DNA of 64,000 nt from Chthonomonadaceae bacterium (GCA_015709495.1 CP054189.1:1984001-2048000); one strand, 5' to 3'; shown: positions 25,487 through 34,680, counted from the first letter of the stretch. Notes: generated by a model not told the origin, from the letters alone. A program made the numbers and translations.

Positions 25487-25534
25487 TTGCGCTTTTTCAA
25501 CATTCGCGTTAGAATGGTCCTTACGCTAAGGACC
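25487..25534 (+). promoter_or_regulatory. Amidase promoter followed by a perfect palindrome over start point and RBS
   Basis: TTGCGC (25487-25492), a 17-nt spacer and TAGAAT (25510-25515). A perfect 8-bp inverted repeat GGTCCTTA-CGC-TAAGGACC (25516-25534) lies immediately after and ends at the ATG. It overlaps the expected transcription start and contains the ribosome binding site TAAGGA. It could be a protein operator, or an RNA hairpin if transcription starts earlier. Confidence 0.5.
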
Positions 25535-27256
25535 ATGCGACGACTGCTCTGCCTGATTCCATGGATGGGACTTCTGGTGAGCGCGGTTCAAGGGCAATCT
25601 CCGCCCAGCGAAGCGCGAATTCACTATACGCACCGTGGCGAGCTCACGACTCCGGCGTTTCGCATCGGCGAGGAGTGCTATGTCGCTCTGGCCCGAATCA
25701 ACGAATTGAACTGGAGCGCGGTAGTCGCCGGTAGCCGAGTGACCGTCACGGCAGGTCCCCACAAGGTGACCGTCGCTCCCAAGTTTCACCAAGGTCAAAC
25801 GCTCATTCCCCTCGGCGCGGTGCTGAAGGAACTGGGCGGCGGAACTGGCTGGGCGCAAGACGCTCGTACGTTTGAAGTCTGGTCTGAGGTGATCGAGATC
25901 GGCGTTGTGGACGGTTCCATCCGGATCAAGACGAGTTTGGACGTTCGGCCGAGTTGGTTGCGCCTAGAGGGTCCGGCTGGCTTGGCTCTCGATTTGTCGG
26001 GAGCGAGGCTCACTTCGCGTTCGAAGATCGGTACGTCGGGCAGCGCGCTCGTGCGCCAAGCGACGCCCCAGACCGTCAGAATCCTTTTCGACAAGTCTTC
26101 TCCTACGCAACCTCTGAAGGCGCTTCCCGATCTCCTCAGGGAATGGGAGGTGCCGATCGTCCCAGCCAAGGGACCTGAGCCCGCGCGGACGCCACCAGAG
26201 ACTCGAAGCACCGGCGCCAAAGAGCCCATCCAAGCCCCGCCGTCCGCGAGTTTGGCAACTGCGCCCGAACCTTCCCTCGGGGGCTCGCCCGCGGGCGTCG
26301 AATGGGAACCATGGGACAAGCAGCCGCCGAAGTGGAGTGGGCCGCTGTCGCCTCAGGCAGGGCCCGTGCGAATGACCTCCGATGGCCCGCAATCGGGGTC
26401 CATGCTGCTGAAGCTGAGTGGCCCGCTTCCTGACGCTGCAAGGTTCACGCGGCCTGAGCCTTCGGTGCTCGAGATCGTTCTTCCCCGAACTCGCTGGTCG
26501 GCCGACGCGCTTGCGGGATTTCGTTCGGCGAGCATCAAGGAGGCGGTGATCGAGAATCGGGGCAAAGAAGCCGTTTTGCGGCTGACCCTCGTTCGCCCGA
26601 TGGGCTTGCAGCTTGCCCACGAGCCGGACGGGATCCATTTGACGCTCATCAAGCCGAACGTCGGAAACGGGAAACTGGCCGGCAAGGTGGTGGTGGTCGA
26701 TGCTGGGCACGGCGGCCACGACACCGGCGCGCGAAGCCCCGACAAGAAGCTGAACGAGAAGGACCTAGCTCTCGCCATCGCAAACCTGACCGCAAAGAGG
26801 CTCAGCGAACAAGGGGCGACGGTCGTGCTCACCCGAAAGGGCGACCAGTTCATCGCGCTCAAGGAACGGAGCGAGATTGCCAATCGTAACGGCGCTCACT
26901 TCTTCTTGAGCGTTCACATCAACTCCAATCAGGCGGCGAACTCGTCGACGGGCGGAATCACGTTCTATCATCAGCAGGACCCGGTCGGGATGCTCCTGGC
27001 CGATTGTATTCAGGGCGAGATCGCAAAGGTTAGCGGGCTTCCGAATCTGGGCACTTGGAGCGACCGGCGCATCTACGAAACCGGATTCGCCGTACTCCGA
27101 TATGCGAAAATGCCGGCAGTTCTGATCGAGATGGGATTCATCAACAACTCGAAGGACCGCGCTCGTATGTCCACCGCTGATTTCAAGGAGAAAGTCGCGG
27201 GAGCGATCGTGCAAGGTCTGAGGGCCTATTTGGGAGATGGCAAGCAAGAAGACTAA
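25535..27256 (+). CDS. N-acetylmuramoyl-L-alanine amidase, AmiC-like, with AMIN and copper-amine-oxidase-like N-terminal domains
   Basis: 573 aa from ATG 25535. Signal peptide MRRLLCLIPWMGLLVSAVQG; a small domain (about 30-120, TLIPLGAVLKELGG) like the copper amine oxidase N-terminal module; a Pro/Ala-rich linker; an AMIN-like domain (about 285-380); and a C-terminal Amidase_3 zinc domain. Metal and catalytic residues are seen in VDAGHGGHDTGA, NEKDLALAIA, LSVHINS and IEMGFINN. It cleaves peptide stems from glycan strands in the periplasm, typically during cell separation. The start follows TAAGGA. The 3' end overlaps the GerMN gene by 20 nt. Confidence 0.9.
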   Translation: MRRLLCLIPWMGLLVSAVQGQSPPSEARIHYTHRGELTTPAFRIGEECYVALARINELNWSAVVAGSRVTVTAGPHKVTVAPKFHQGQTLIPLGAVLKELGGGTGWAQDARTFEVWSEVIEIGVVDGSIRIKTSLDVRPSWLRLEGPAGLALDLSGARLTSRSKIGTSGSALVRQATPQTVRILFDKSSPTQPLKALPDLLREWEVPIVPAKGPEPARTPPETRSTGAKEPIQAPPSASLATAPEPSLGGSPAGVEWEPWDKQPPKWSGPLSPQAGPVRMTSDGPQSGSMLLKLSGPLPDAARFTRPEPSVLEIVLPRTRWSADALAGFRSASIKEAVIENRGKEAVLRLTLVRPMGLQLAHEPDGIHLTLIKPNVGNGKLAGKVVVVDAGHGGHDTGARSPDKKLNEKDLALAIANLTAKRLSEQGATVVLTRKGDQFIALKERSEIANRNGAHFFLSVHINSNQAANSSTGGITFYHQQDPVGMLLADCIQGEIAKVSGLPNLGTWSDRRIYETGFAVLRYAKMPAVLIEMGFINNSKDRARMSTADFKEKVAGAIVQGLRAYLGDGKQED

Positions 27257-27893
27257 GAAAGGCAAGAAGCGGAGACCGGGCCTCGGAATGCCGGTTGCTG
27301 TCGGATTGTTGGGGCTCCTGGTTGTGGGCGGCCTCGCCGCTTACGTTGCTTGGGCGCCGGCCGACCGGATTCCAGGTTGGCTCAAGCGTCCCGACAAGCG
27401 AACGACGTCTCGACCCGTCGAGCCGACTGTTACGCCAGAGCCGACGCCCGAAGTCGAACAGGAAGTGATTCTCCTGAGCCCGAGCTATCTGGGCGGAGAA
27501 CTGGGGTTTACCGAAAAGGTCGCCAAGGTCCCCCAAGGCGAAGATCCCAAGGCGTTCGTGCTCAACCGATTCCTCGATGCGGCGGCGATCACCGCGGCGG
27601 ACGTTCGAGTCCTATCGGTCCATATCAACTCAGAGGGCCTTGCGACGCTTTCGTTCAACAAGCTGCTCGGCCAAGGGCTGGGATCGATGGACGAATCGAC
27701 GCTTGTAAACGGGCTGCGATGCGTGATCGGCCAATTCCCGGAAGTCAACAGCATGGAGATGTTCGCCGACGGCGAGAAGATCGACACGCTGGGGCACTTC
27801 GATTTCAGCGAGCCGATTCCCGTCAAGAGGCCGAGCGAATGGCATCGGGACGCCACGCCTTCCGAAGCGCCAGAACCATCGCCAACAGGCTGA
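27237..27893 (+). CDS. GerMN-domain protein with single membrane helix
   Basis: 218 aa. A Lys-rich cytoplasmic N-terminus (MASKKTKKGKKRR), one membrane helix (about 18-40), a Pro/Thr linker and a GerMN domain (about 75-190) with DVRVLSVHINSEGLATLSF and VNGLRCVIGQFPEV. GerMN modules are found with amidases in envelope and spore-type contexts and are thought to be cell-wall-associated. The overlap with the amidase gene suggests the two act together on peptidoglycan. Its 3' end overlaps the convergent M50B-like gene by about 71 nt. Confidence 0.78.
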   Translation: MASKKTKKGKKRRPGLGMPVAVGLLGLLVVGGLAAYVAWAPADRIPGWLKRPDKRTTSRPVEPTVTPEPTPEVEQEVILLSPSYLGGELGFTEKVAKVPQGEDPKAFVLNRFLDAAAITAADVRVLSVHINSEGLATLSFNKLLGQGLGSMDESTLVNGLRCVIGQFPEVNSMEMFADGEKIDTLGHFDFSEPIPVKRPSEWHRDATPSEAPEPSPTG

Positions 27894-28515
27894 TTCCGCA
27901 CCAAGCCACGGCCCATATGATGCCCGGAATCCCCGAAGCTCCCGCTGCGATTTGGGCGTCATTCTCAAAGTCGCCCAGAGCGCTAATGCCCAGAAGGACC
28001 CAGAGCGCCTGAACCGACGCAAAGCACTGCTGCATCCCGAGGAACTGCACTCCCAGCATCGCGGCGGGACCGCCTGCTTGTTTGCCAAACAGGAACAGCA
28101 GCGCGATCCAACCCCCGATCGAGAGAAGGCCAATCAAGTCGCCCCGGACCCAGAGAATCAGGCCGACCGATAGGAGAATCGCCAATCCGGATAAGGCTCG
28201 CCGGGCTCTTTTTGCGTCGGGGCCCATCACGATGAGGCCCGCGCCCACAGCCGACGCTCCAACGTAGCCGGCCGAGGCGATCAAAAGCGTGCTGCCGCCC
28301 ACAGATTGAGTTACGCCTGACCCATCCCCAAAGACGAGGATCGTCTTCGCCGAACCGCCGGTTGCCAAGGTCATGAGCGCGTGCATCAACTCGTGAATGT
28401 GGGTGTTGAGGTAGACGATGGGAAGCGTGAGCAGCGAGAGCGCTGGCACCACCCACGTGACGGCGCTGAGACCGGCAGCGACAAGTACGAGTTTACGCCT
28501 GTTCTGGAGCGTCAC
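27823..28515 (-). CDS. M50B-like membrane metalloprotease
   Basis: 230 aa with about six membrane helices. The zinc motif HELMH is in the first part (THIHELMHALMTLATGG), as in the peptidase_M50B-like family. The likely third ligand is not obvious. It is the last gene of the minus-strand operon starting at 33414 and overlaps the PAP2 gene by 23 nt. Proteolytic activity and substrate are inferred from the family only. Confidence 0.7.
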   Translation of the reverse strand: MTLQNRRKLVLVAAGLSAVTWVVPALSLLTLPIVYLNTHIHELMHALMTLATGGSAKTILVFGDGSGVTQSVGGSTLLIASAGYVGASAVGAGLIVMGPDAKRARRALSGLAILLSVGLILWVRGDLIGLLSIGGWIALLFLFGKQAGGPAAMLGVQFLGMQQCFASVQALWVLLGISALGDFENDAQIAAGASGIPGIIWAVAWCGISLLAMVLALRKAWRPDAIRSAS

Positions 28516-29077
28516 TTTCCGTCGTTTCCCCGCCCGTTGGACCTCTTCGCTTCCTAATCCTCATCCAAACATCATACGATTCGGTCACGACCCAGGCTGC
28601 AAAGACGCCTGTGGCCCAGCCGAAGACGACCTGATAGGGGTAGTGAACTCCGACATAGACCCTCGAAAGACCGGTGAGAAACGCAACCCCGATCCAGAGG
28701 TAGCCCCACCTGCCCAAGTACCGCGTCATCACAAACGCTACGGCGGCCATGTTCGCGGAGTGCGCGGATGCGGTCCCGTAGCTTGTGAGCAGCCCGACGC
28801 GGAGCGTCACGTCGGGAAGCTCGACACAGGGACGTACCGCTTGGAGCCAGGCCTTGAGGACGTCAGTCGTTTCGTTGGCGAGCGCAACGGCAAGAAGCGA
28901 AAGAGAGACCGCAAGCCGAGATCGCTGGCCTCGAACGAGCATAGCGACGATGAGCGCCAACAGACCGATCCGAACCCAGGTCCACTTCGTGGCTTGACTG
29001 AATGTGTAGAAGAGGGGCGTCCAGCCATCCGGCCACCCGTTGATCCAACGGAAGACGGCTTCGTCCCATGCCTTCAT
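28493..29077 (-). CDS. PAP2-family membrane phosphatase
   Basis: 194 aa, five or six membrane helices. The three phosphatase motifs are present: KAWLQAVRP (K-x6-R-P), a divergent middle motif YGTASAHSAN with the His, and SRVYVGVHYPYQV with Arg and His. Such enzymes dephosphorylate lipid pyrophosphates such as undecaprenyl pyrophosphate or phosphatidic acid. Lying 5 nt after murB, a role in recycling the peptidoglycan lipid carrier is a reasonable inference. Confidence 0.78.
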   Translation of the reverse strand: MKAWDEAVFRWINGWPDGWTPLFYTFSQATKWTWVRIGLLALIVAMLVRGQRSRLAVSLSLLAVALANETTDVLKAWLQAVRPCVELPDVTLRVGLLTSYGTASAHSANMAAVAFVMTRYLGRWGYLWIGVAFLTGLSRVYVGVHYPYQVVFGWATGVFAAWVVTESYDVWMRIRKRRGPTGGETTESDAPEQA

Positions 29078-29082
29078 CGCCC

Positions 29083-30057
29083 TTACGCCTCTCCCTTCGG
29101 ATGAATCGGAAAGTAGTGCATCCAGTCGCCAAGGTAAAGCACCTCTTCCTCCATCAGAACCCCAAACTCGAGTTCGACGCGCCGTTTCGCGATCGAGGCG
29201 AGGTCACGGATTTCGGTTGCCGTCGCGTTGTTCACGTTGACGATGAAGTTCGCATGGCGGGAACTGAACATCGCTCCGCCCTGCCGATAGCCTTTCAGGC
29301 CTACGGCTTCGATCAAATAGCCCGCTGGAACGATCCCCTTCTCCTGCAACTCCGTCGGCAACGTCGTCAGCTTCGCCGCCAACTTGCCGTCATAGACGTT
29401 CTTGAAGAAGCTTCCTGCGCTCGCTTGGGGAGGCTGCTTTCGAATGCGTTGCCTCTGGAAGTCCTTTGCTGAATCGTAGATCGCCTTTGGGTCGCCCGCT
29501 TCGAGCTTGAGCGCAACCCGCAGGAGCGCGATCGCCGGAGGGTCGGGCGCGCGCAGGATCGAGTTCCGATAGGCGAACTTCATGAACGCCGGATCAAGCC
29601 ACTTGCGAACGCCGTCTTGAACCACCTCGATCTCCCGTATCCACGGCGCGATCGAGTTGCGGTAGGCGCCCGCATTGCTCACCAGCGCCCCTCCCAAGGT
29701 GCCCGGAATTCCCACGGCGAACTCAAGTCCAGAAAGGCCGGCCTGAGCCGTCTTCAGAAACAACATCTGAAAACTGCACCCGGTCTCCGCTACGACCGTG
29801 CCATCCGAAGCGACCTCGATTCCGGCGCACCGATTGTGCAGCACCAGCCCCGGAACCCCTCGATCGGAAGGAAGCACGTTGCTCCCCCAGCCGAGAATCG
29901 TGATCCAAGCGCCGGAGTCCTGCGAGATGCGAGCAAGCCGCTCGAACTCGTTGAGCGTATCGACTTCGGCAAACCACTCGGCCGGGCCCCCAGCTTTGAG
30001 CGTGGTGAACGGCTTCAGGCTGACGTTGCTTCGTACGCCCGGAAGACTGTCGATCAT
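29083..30057 (-). CDS. murB: UDP-N-acetylenolpyruvoylglucosamine reductase
   Basis: 324 aa. This FAD enzyme reduces UDP-GlcNAc-enolpyruvate to UDP-MurNAc, the second committed step of peptidoglycan synthesis. FAD-binding motifs ILGWGSNVLPSDRGV and GIPGTLGGALVSNAGAY are clear. The catalytic serine lies in SAGSFFKN, and the C-terminal glutamate region is LMEEEVLYLG. Start and tsaB stop overlap by ATGA. Its placement in an operon with a histidine kinase and tsaB is unusual, since murB is usually next to other mur genes. Confidence 0.92.
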   Translation of the reverse strand: MIDSLPGVRSNVSLKPFTTLKAGGPAEWFAEVDTLNEFERLARISQDSGAWITILGWGSNVLPSDRGVPGLVLHNRCAGIEVASDGTVVAETGCSFQMLFLKTAQAGLSGLEFAVGIPGTLGGALVSNAGAYRNSIAPWIREIEVVQDGVRKWLDPAFMKFAYRNSILRAPDPPAIALLRVALKLEAGDPKAIYDSAKDFQRQRIRKQPPQASAGSFFKNVYDGKLAAKLTTLPTELQEKGIVPAGYLIEAVGLKGYRQGGAMFSSRHANFIVNVNNATATEIRDLASIAKRRVELEFGVLMEEEVLYLGDWMHYFPIHPKGEA

Positions 30058-30623
30058 GGGGCGCTTCCCGCCGTTCCATACGGTTTCTTCGGTCGAGAGA
30101 TGCTGGGTTCCATCCCGTAGGCTGGGGCGAGAGCCTCAGGCTTGAGAAATCGAAGTTTTTCGCTGAGTCGAGCGGCGCGCTCCGCCGAAGGAAAGGAGTC
30201 TGGTTGTCCTTCGGTACCGTAGGTCGCCCAGTCGGCTCTCCATTCGCGCGATTCGAGAACCGATCCTTCCTTGCTCCGAACCAACCATCGCGACTTGCCC
30301 GTGGGGACGGCCACGATCTCGCCTTCGATGAGGTCGAAACTCGAAACGCCGGCAGCTTCGCCCCCGTTGGCATGGGCCCAGACCTTGGCAAGCATCACGG
30401 CCACGCGAGTGCCGGTAAAGCTGCCGGGTCCCACGTCGGCGACGAACCTGCGGACCTCCTTCAGCGGAACGCCCGCTTGCCGCAGGACCTCATCGACCAG
30501 TTCCAGCGTCGTTCCGCTCGCGCCTTGCTGGGCAAGCGACTCCCTCGAACCCAACACGCGGCCACCGGACTCAAAGAGGCAAACGCTGACTATGGGGCTG
30601 GAGGTCGAGAGCGCAAGGGTCAA
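30054..30623 (-). CDS. tsaB: tRNA threonylcarbamoyladenosine biosynthesis protein TsaB
   Basis: 189 aa from TTG 30623. TsaB partners with TsaD and TsaE to make t6A at position 37 of ANN-decoding tRNAs. It has the ASKHA fold start (LTLALSTSSPIVSVCLFE) and the motif DVGPGSFTGTRVAV. The TTG is preferred because it begins the first beta strand and overlaps the upstream stop by TTGA; a long upstream extension is rejected as out-of-family. Coupled to murB downstream. Confidence 0.88.
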   Translation of the reverse strand: MTLALSTSSPIVSVCLFESGGRVLGSRESLAQQGASGTTLELVDEVLRQAGVPLKEVRRFVADVGPGSFTGTRVAVMLAKVWAHANGGEAAGVSSFDLIEGEIVAVPTGKSRWLVRSKEGSVLESREWRADWATYGTEGQPDSFPSAERAARLSEKLRFLKPEALAPAYGMEPSISRPKKPYGTAGSAP

Positions 30624-31684
30624 GGGGCAGGCTCCACGCTCATCGCCTTCACAAGCGCCTCCAGCGAGGCTTGAACCGCGCTCGTGAGGGCTTGCCCCTT
30701 CAGACGGAACCGAACGACCCAGTACACTTCCTCGCCGGCTCCGACCGCGTCGAGAGTGGCCAGAGGTCCACTGGCGTCTCGGCCCATCCGCCAAACTCTT
30801 CCCATCACGAACCCGGCCTTGTTCGGGGACGGCCGGTTTTCCTCCCTCTTCTGAACCGACTCAAAGAGATTCAATGATTCCGCGGAACGCGATTGAAAGG
30901 CCCGCGCCGGGGGTTCGGAGTCGCGGGGCGATGCCACACGCACCTCCACCCCGCCAGGAACGGCGTCGCTTTTCAACAGGCCCTCTGAGGCGGACTTCGG
31001 CTCGAACCTCCATCCGTCCGGCACGCGGAGCTCGTACTTTCGGCCGGCGGTCTCCACCAGAAAGCCCATTGGAGCGACTTCGCGGGAGCCACCGCTTGGC
31101 TTGGAACCGAGCACGATGACCGAACTGGGTTTTGAAGGAGAACTTGTGCCCGTGGGAAGGGAAGCGGCTGGGTTCTCGGGGTCCTCAGGTTTGGGCAAGT
31201 CCCCCGAAACGGTGCGAAGGGACTGGAGGGACCGCCTCCAAGCGAACTCGGCTTCTTCGAAACCAGCAGCGGGGCTCGATAGGCGAAACAGAAACTTCTT
31301 CGGGGTGGCGGAGTACATGAGCGCCACGAGAATGACCTCGGGCGCGCCGTCCGTCAAGACGTTAACTTTCGTCATTAAGAGGGGTACGCCCAACACCTCT
31401 TCCGTCCACTGGCGCTCGACTTCTCGCTTCATCTGCTCGTTGACGTGCTTTTGGGAGATTTGCCAGATGTCGGGTTCGGAGCTGAACGCGACCGCGAGGA
31501 TTTCCAGTTTCGCTTGCATCCCTGCGTTCAACGGGATTTCGATCGCCGCATCGTCCTTGACGGCGTTTATCTGCCACGCAGCCGGAAACTCGAGCGTCAT
31601 CCCGACGGCTCCGTTGACATACGGCTTGACCTCCCCTTGGAGCAGAACCGGCGCCGCGACTAAGAGTGCTAACCAATGCATCAC
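30620..31684 (-). CDS. Secreted protein with two similar domains, function unknown
   Basis: 354 aa. Signal peptide MMHWLALLVAAPVLLQG, then two weakly similar regions (about 20-150 and 205-350). Each begins with a short segment of the type GMTLEFPAAW or KYELRVPDGWRFEP and ends with an alpha helix after a FRL-type strand. A Pro/Ser-rich linker separates them. The pattern resembles PsbP/DcrB-like domains but this is tentative. The start overlaps the histidine kinase stop (ATGA) and the stop overlaps tsaB (TTGA). Confidence 0.6.
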   Translation of the reverse strand: MMHWLALLVAAPVLLQGEVKPYVNGAVGMTLEFPAAWQINAVKDDAAIEIPLNAGMQAKLEILAVAFSSEPDIWQISQKHVNEQMKREVERQWTEEVLGVPLLMTKVNVLTDGAPEVILVALMYSATPKKFLFRLSSPAAGFEEAEFAWRRSLQSLRTVSGDLPKPEDPENPAASLPTGTSSPSKPSSVIVLGSKPSGGSREVAPMGFLVETAGRKYELRVPDGWRFEPKSASEGLLKSDAVPGGVEVRVASPRDSEPPARAFQSRSAESLNLFESVQKREENRPSPNKAGFVMGRVWRMGRDASGPLATLDAVGAGEEVYWVVRFRLKGQALTSAVQASLEALVKAMSVEPAP

Positions 31685-33414
31685 TTTCCCTCGTTTGGAC
31701 GATCTGGGCTCGGCAAGAGCACGACGAACTTCGCCCCCTCTCCTTCCGCGCCGATCTCGATGACCGTTCCTCGGTGAGCCTCCGCGATCCCTTTCACGAT
31801 CGAGAGTCCGAGGCCCATTCCTTTGACTCTACCGCTGAAGAACGGCTGAAAGATCTTGTTCTTGATGTTCGATTCTACGCCGGGACCGGAGTCTTGAACT
31901 TCAATGGCGACGTACCGGAGATTCGGTCGAAGCCTGAGTTGACGGACCAGCGATGGCTCCGCCATTCGGGTGCTGATCCTGAGTTCACCCTCGTTCATCC
32001 AAACGATCGAGTTCTCGATCAGTTCGGACAGCGCTCGCCGAATCCGCTTCGCATCCGACTGGATCAGCGGAATCTCATCCGAAAGATTCAGTTGCAGCTT
32101 GATCCCTGCGCGGCGCGGGATCACTTCCGAAACGGTCTCGCTCACAAGCGCGTTGATGTCGGTGGGTTCGAGCCTGATCTGTGTCGCCGTCACAAAGTCT
32201 CGGAAGTCTTGAAGAATCTCCTCGACCCTCACGACGTTGGCGTCGAGGCTTTCGATGATCGGACCCAGTTCCTGGGCGTCGGATTGCCCGGTCGAAACTA
32301 TGTGCCGCAACTCGTTCACGTCTCCCTTGAGAGCGAATACCCTGTTGCCGATCATGTGGGAGCTCTTCGCGCTCAACTCTCCCCATGCCGCCATTCGCTC
32401 GCCCGCGCGGAGCTTCTCGATGCTTCGGATCGTCTCGAGGCCGGTGGCGAGTTGTTCGCCGATCGCTTGGAGGATGCGTTGATCCGAGTCGGTGAATCGG
32501 TTGTCGAGGAACGCATGCTCCGATCTCTTGCGGATGACGCGAATCACCCCCGTGCAGTGGTTCCGAAAGACGACGGGTACTGCCAAGAACCCTGCGATTT
32601 CGCTCGCTGGAAACTCGAGGAACCGACCCCTCCATCGGGGATCGTCTTGGGGCTGATCGAGCCGGATGGGCTGAGCGTTCTCGCAAACCCACCCTGTGCA
32701 ACCCTCACCGGCGTTGTAGTGAATTTGTCCCCGCATCTCCTTCAGTCTGCCCGTTGAGGCGCGGAGCGTGAAAACCTCTTCAGAAGGGTCGCGAATAAAG
32801 ATCGAACACGCCTGAAACTGGAGCACTTCGCCCGCTACGCGAATCACAAGATCGAGAAGCTGCTCTTCGCCTTCCGCGTTGTCGAGGGCGCTCCCGACCA
32901 GAACGAGCGCCTGTTCCCGAAGGCGCTGCTCCTCTCGCTCCAAGACCAGTTCCAGAAGGTTCGCCAGAACTTCGCAATAGAGCTTGTCGCCCTCGTCGTA
33001 GTCGTTCTCGCGGTCGGATTCGACGTTCAGGACGGCCCGAATCCTCCCGTCTTGATCTCGCACGGGGATGGCGATCTCGCTCACCGTGGATTCAAACAGC
33101 TTGCGATAACGAGGCTCGGCTTGGACGTTTCCGGTGACGAACGAATTGCCTGTTGCGGCGACGAACCCAACGATCCCTTCGGCCGAGGCCACGTTGACCT
33201 CGACAAACTTCTCAAAGCCCGCTTGGTCCCACTCTTCGCCGACGCCGTGCCGGAGCTCCAAGCACCCCTTCTCGTCGTTCATCAGGGCCAGCATCGCGTT
33301 GCGAGAAGACGTTCCCTGAAGCGCCGCAGATGCGATGAGGCCCAAAGCCTTGCCGAAGTCCTTTTCCCGGACGACGACCGCAACGACTTCAGCGATCTCG
33401 ACGAGACCCCGCAT
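31681..33414 (-). CDS. GAF-domain sensor histidine kinase
   Basis: 577 aa, no membrane helix. Two GAF-like sensor domains (about 1-155 and 170-325) precede the kinase. The phospho-acceptor region is ELSAKSSHMIGNRVF with His353. ATP-binding boxes follow: SELIENSIVW (N box), VQDSGPGV (G1) and GMGLGLSIVKG (G2). It probably senses a cytosolic small molecule and phosphorylates a response regulator not present in this window. It heads a six-gene operon containing tsaB and murB. A CATAAT lies 7 nt before the ATG, suggesting a leaderless message. Confidence 0.88.
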   Translation of the reverse strand: MRGLVEIAEVVAVVVREKDFGKALGLIASAALQGTSSRNAMLALMNDEKGCLELRHGVGEEWDQAGFEKFVEVNVASAEGIVGFVAATGNSFVTGNVQAEPRYRKLFESTVSEIAIPVRDQDGRIRAVLNVESDRENDYDEGDKLYCEVLANLLELVLEREEQRLREQALVLVGSALDNAEGEEQLLDLVIRVAGEVLQFQACSIFIRDPSEEVFTLRASTGRLKEMRGQIHYNAGEGCTGWVCENAQPIRLDQPQDDPRWRGRFLEFPASEIAGFLAVPVVFRNHCTGVIRVIRKRSEHAFLDNRFTDSDQRILQAIGEQLATGLETIRSIEKLRAGERMAAWGELSAKSSHMIGNRVFALKGDVNELRHIVSTGQSDAQELGPIIESLDANVVRVEEILQDFRDFVTATQIRLEPTDINALVSETVSEVIPRRAGIKLQLNLSDEIPLIQSDAKRIRRALSELIENSIVWMNEGELRISTRMAEPSLVRQLRLRPNLRYVAIEVQDSGPGVESNIKNKIFQPFFSGRVKGMGLGLSIVKGIAEAHRGTVIEIGAEGEGAKFVVLLPSPDRPNEGK

Positions 33415-33603
33415 GGCGCAGATTATGACGCTTCGATCTGGATTCGAGTGCGCGGGCCCTGAGTCGGGGGACGAGAAGCTATCTCAGGAGCTGGCTCCGG
33501 TGGTCCGGCGTGCCGGGGTATTGAAGCCAAAGGCGTAGCCTTGGAACCTCGCGTCCAGCAGCGATTGAATCCGGCTGGGAAAACACTCGGCTCTCGATAT
33601 GCG

Positions 33604-34680
33604 TTAGCCAAACTCGGGCTCGTCGGGACGGGCGATTCGGCCCTCATAGGGAAGCAACTTCGGCAAGGGCGAGGAAGGGAGGAGCTGGTACCAGAAAGCC
33701 GCCGACGAGTAATCGTTCGAGAGCTTGTTGGCGTGGCCGTGTTCGATCGACACCCGAATGGACTTCCGAAACCGAATCGGGTCTTCGATATGAAACCGGT
33801 ACATCGAGTTCTTACCCTTCCAGTTCCAGTTGGGGTTGCCCGAATACACGGTAAGGCCGTGGTAAGGCGCGCAATACTCCGTCCTCGGGCAAAAAGCCAT
33901 GTTGAAGTAGTCTTCCGTGCCCGTTCCATGAAGCGCGGGAGGCCAAGGCTCGCCATCGACAAAGATCATGTCGTCGCCTTCGCCATACCAATCATTCGCC
34001 TGTCTCTGGAAGCAATCGACGCTCAACACGCACCCCACGTAGATGCCGTCGCCCGCCGCGTCGAGGATCGTGTAGTTTCCCGATCCATCCAAGTTCGGGT
34101 TCTTGCCCCAGACGTCCCAGAGGTTCTCGTTGGTCAGCCTCTCCGTACACCATCCATCCGTCGGGCTTTCGCGCCTCCACTGGCAGCAAAATCGGCCAAC
34201 TTCGTCGGGCTGGCGGGAAGGGTGTTGTTCGTAATCGAGGTAGAAGTACAGGTTCACCGGCTCGGGATTATCGTTGACGATTTCGATCCGCGCCGCATCG
34301 AAGGGCATCGGCCACCAGCTGTTCATTCCCCTGCCGTCCTGGGGGCTCATCTGCAAGGGCAAACTCACAAAGTCCTTGTGCATCCCGAATCCGATCCCAA
34401 AAAAATCCCCCAACGGGCACTCGATGCTGGGATGCGCCTGCCCGTCCCACCAAGCTCGGATCGCCAACCCCCGCAGGAAGTGGGGTCCCCCTCCCCCGGC
34501 CGTCATCCATAGATGACGCACGCACCCAGGCTCATTGGACTGGAGGACCGTCCGGGCCTCCCCCGGCTCAAGACCCCACCAGTCGTGATTCCCGCCGTCG
34601 CGGTCGAAGCTCGATGACCGTAGGGAGCGATAGTCGCGCAACAAGGGCAACCCGCTCAGACTCCCGTTTCCCAGTTTCAC
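33604..34680 (-). CDS. DUF2961 family protein (probable carbohydrate-active enzyme)
   Basis: 358 aa from a GTG at 34680. The N-terminus RSSSFDRDGGNHDWWGLEPGE is the family hallmark. Later segments are HLWMTAGGGGPHFLRGLAIR, NDWYGEGDDMIFVDGE and GTGTEDYFNMAF. Structural work on DUF2961 relatives supports activity on fructosyl linkages for some members, but the substrate here is open. No signal peptide is evident at this start. A long upstream open extension overlaps the divergent glycosyltransferase and is rejected. Confidence 0.8.
   Translation of the reverse strand: MKLGNGSLSGLPLLRDYRSLRSSSFDRDGGNHDWWGLEPGEARTVLQSNEPGCVRHLWMTAGGGGPHFLRGLAIRAWWDGQAHPSIECPLGDFFGIGFGMHKDFVSLPLQMSPQDGRGMNSWWPMPFDAARIEIVNDNPEPVNLYFYLDYEQHPSRQPDEVGRFCCQWRRESPTDGWCTERLTNENLWDVWGKNPNLDGSGNYTILDAAGDGIYVGCVLSVDCFQRQANDWYGEGDDMIFVDGEPWPPALHGTGTEDYFNMAFCPRTEYCAPYHGLTVYSGNPNWNWKGKNSMYRFHIEDPIRFRKSIRVSIEHGHANKLSNDYSSAAFWYQLLPSSPLPKLLPYEGRIARPDEPEFG

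Larger units (their letters stand above)
25109..25534. other. Region between the island methyltransferase and the amidase gene
   Basis: It holds the proximal att repeat (25235-25285) within tRNA-Val (25238-25312) and the amidase promoter with its palindrome (25487-25534). A distant inverted repeat CGAAAGCGG / CCGCTTTCG (25400-25408, 25446-25454) is present. No protein-coding gene is seen. Confidence 0.6.
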
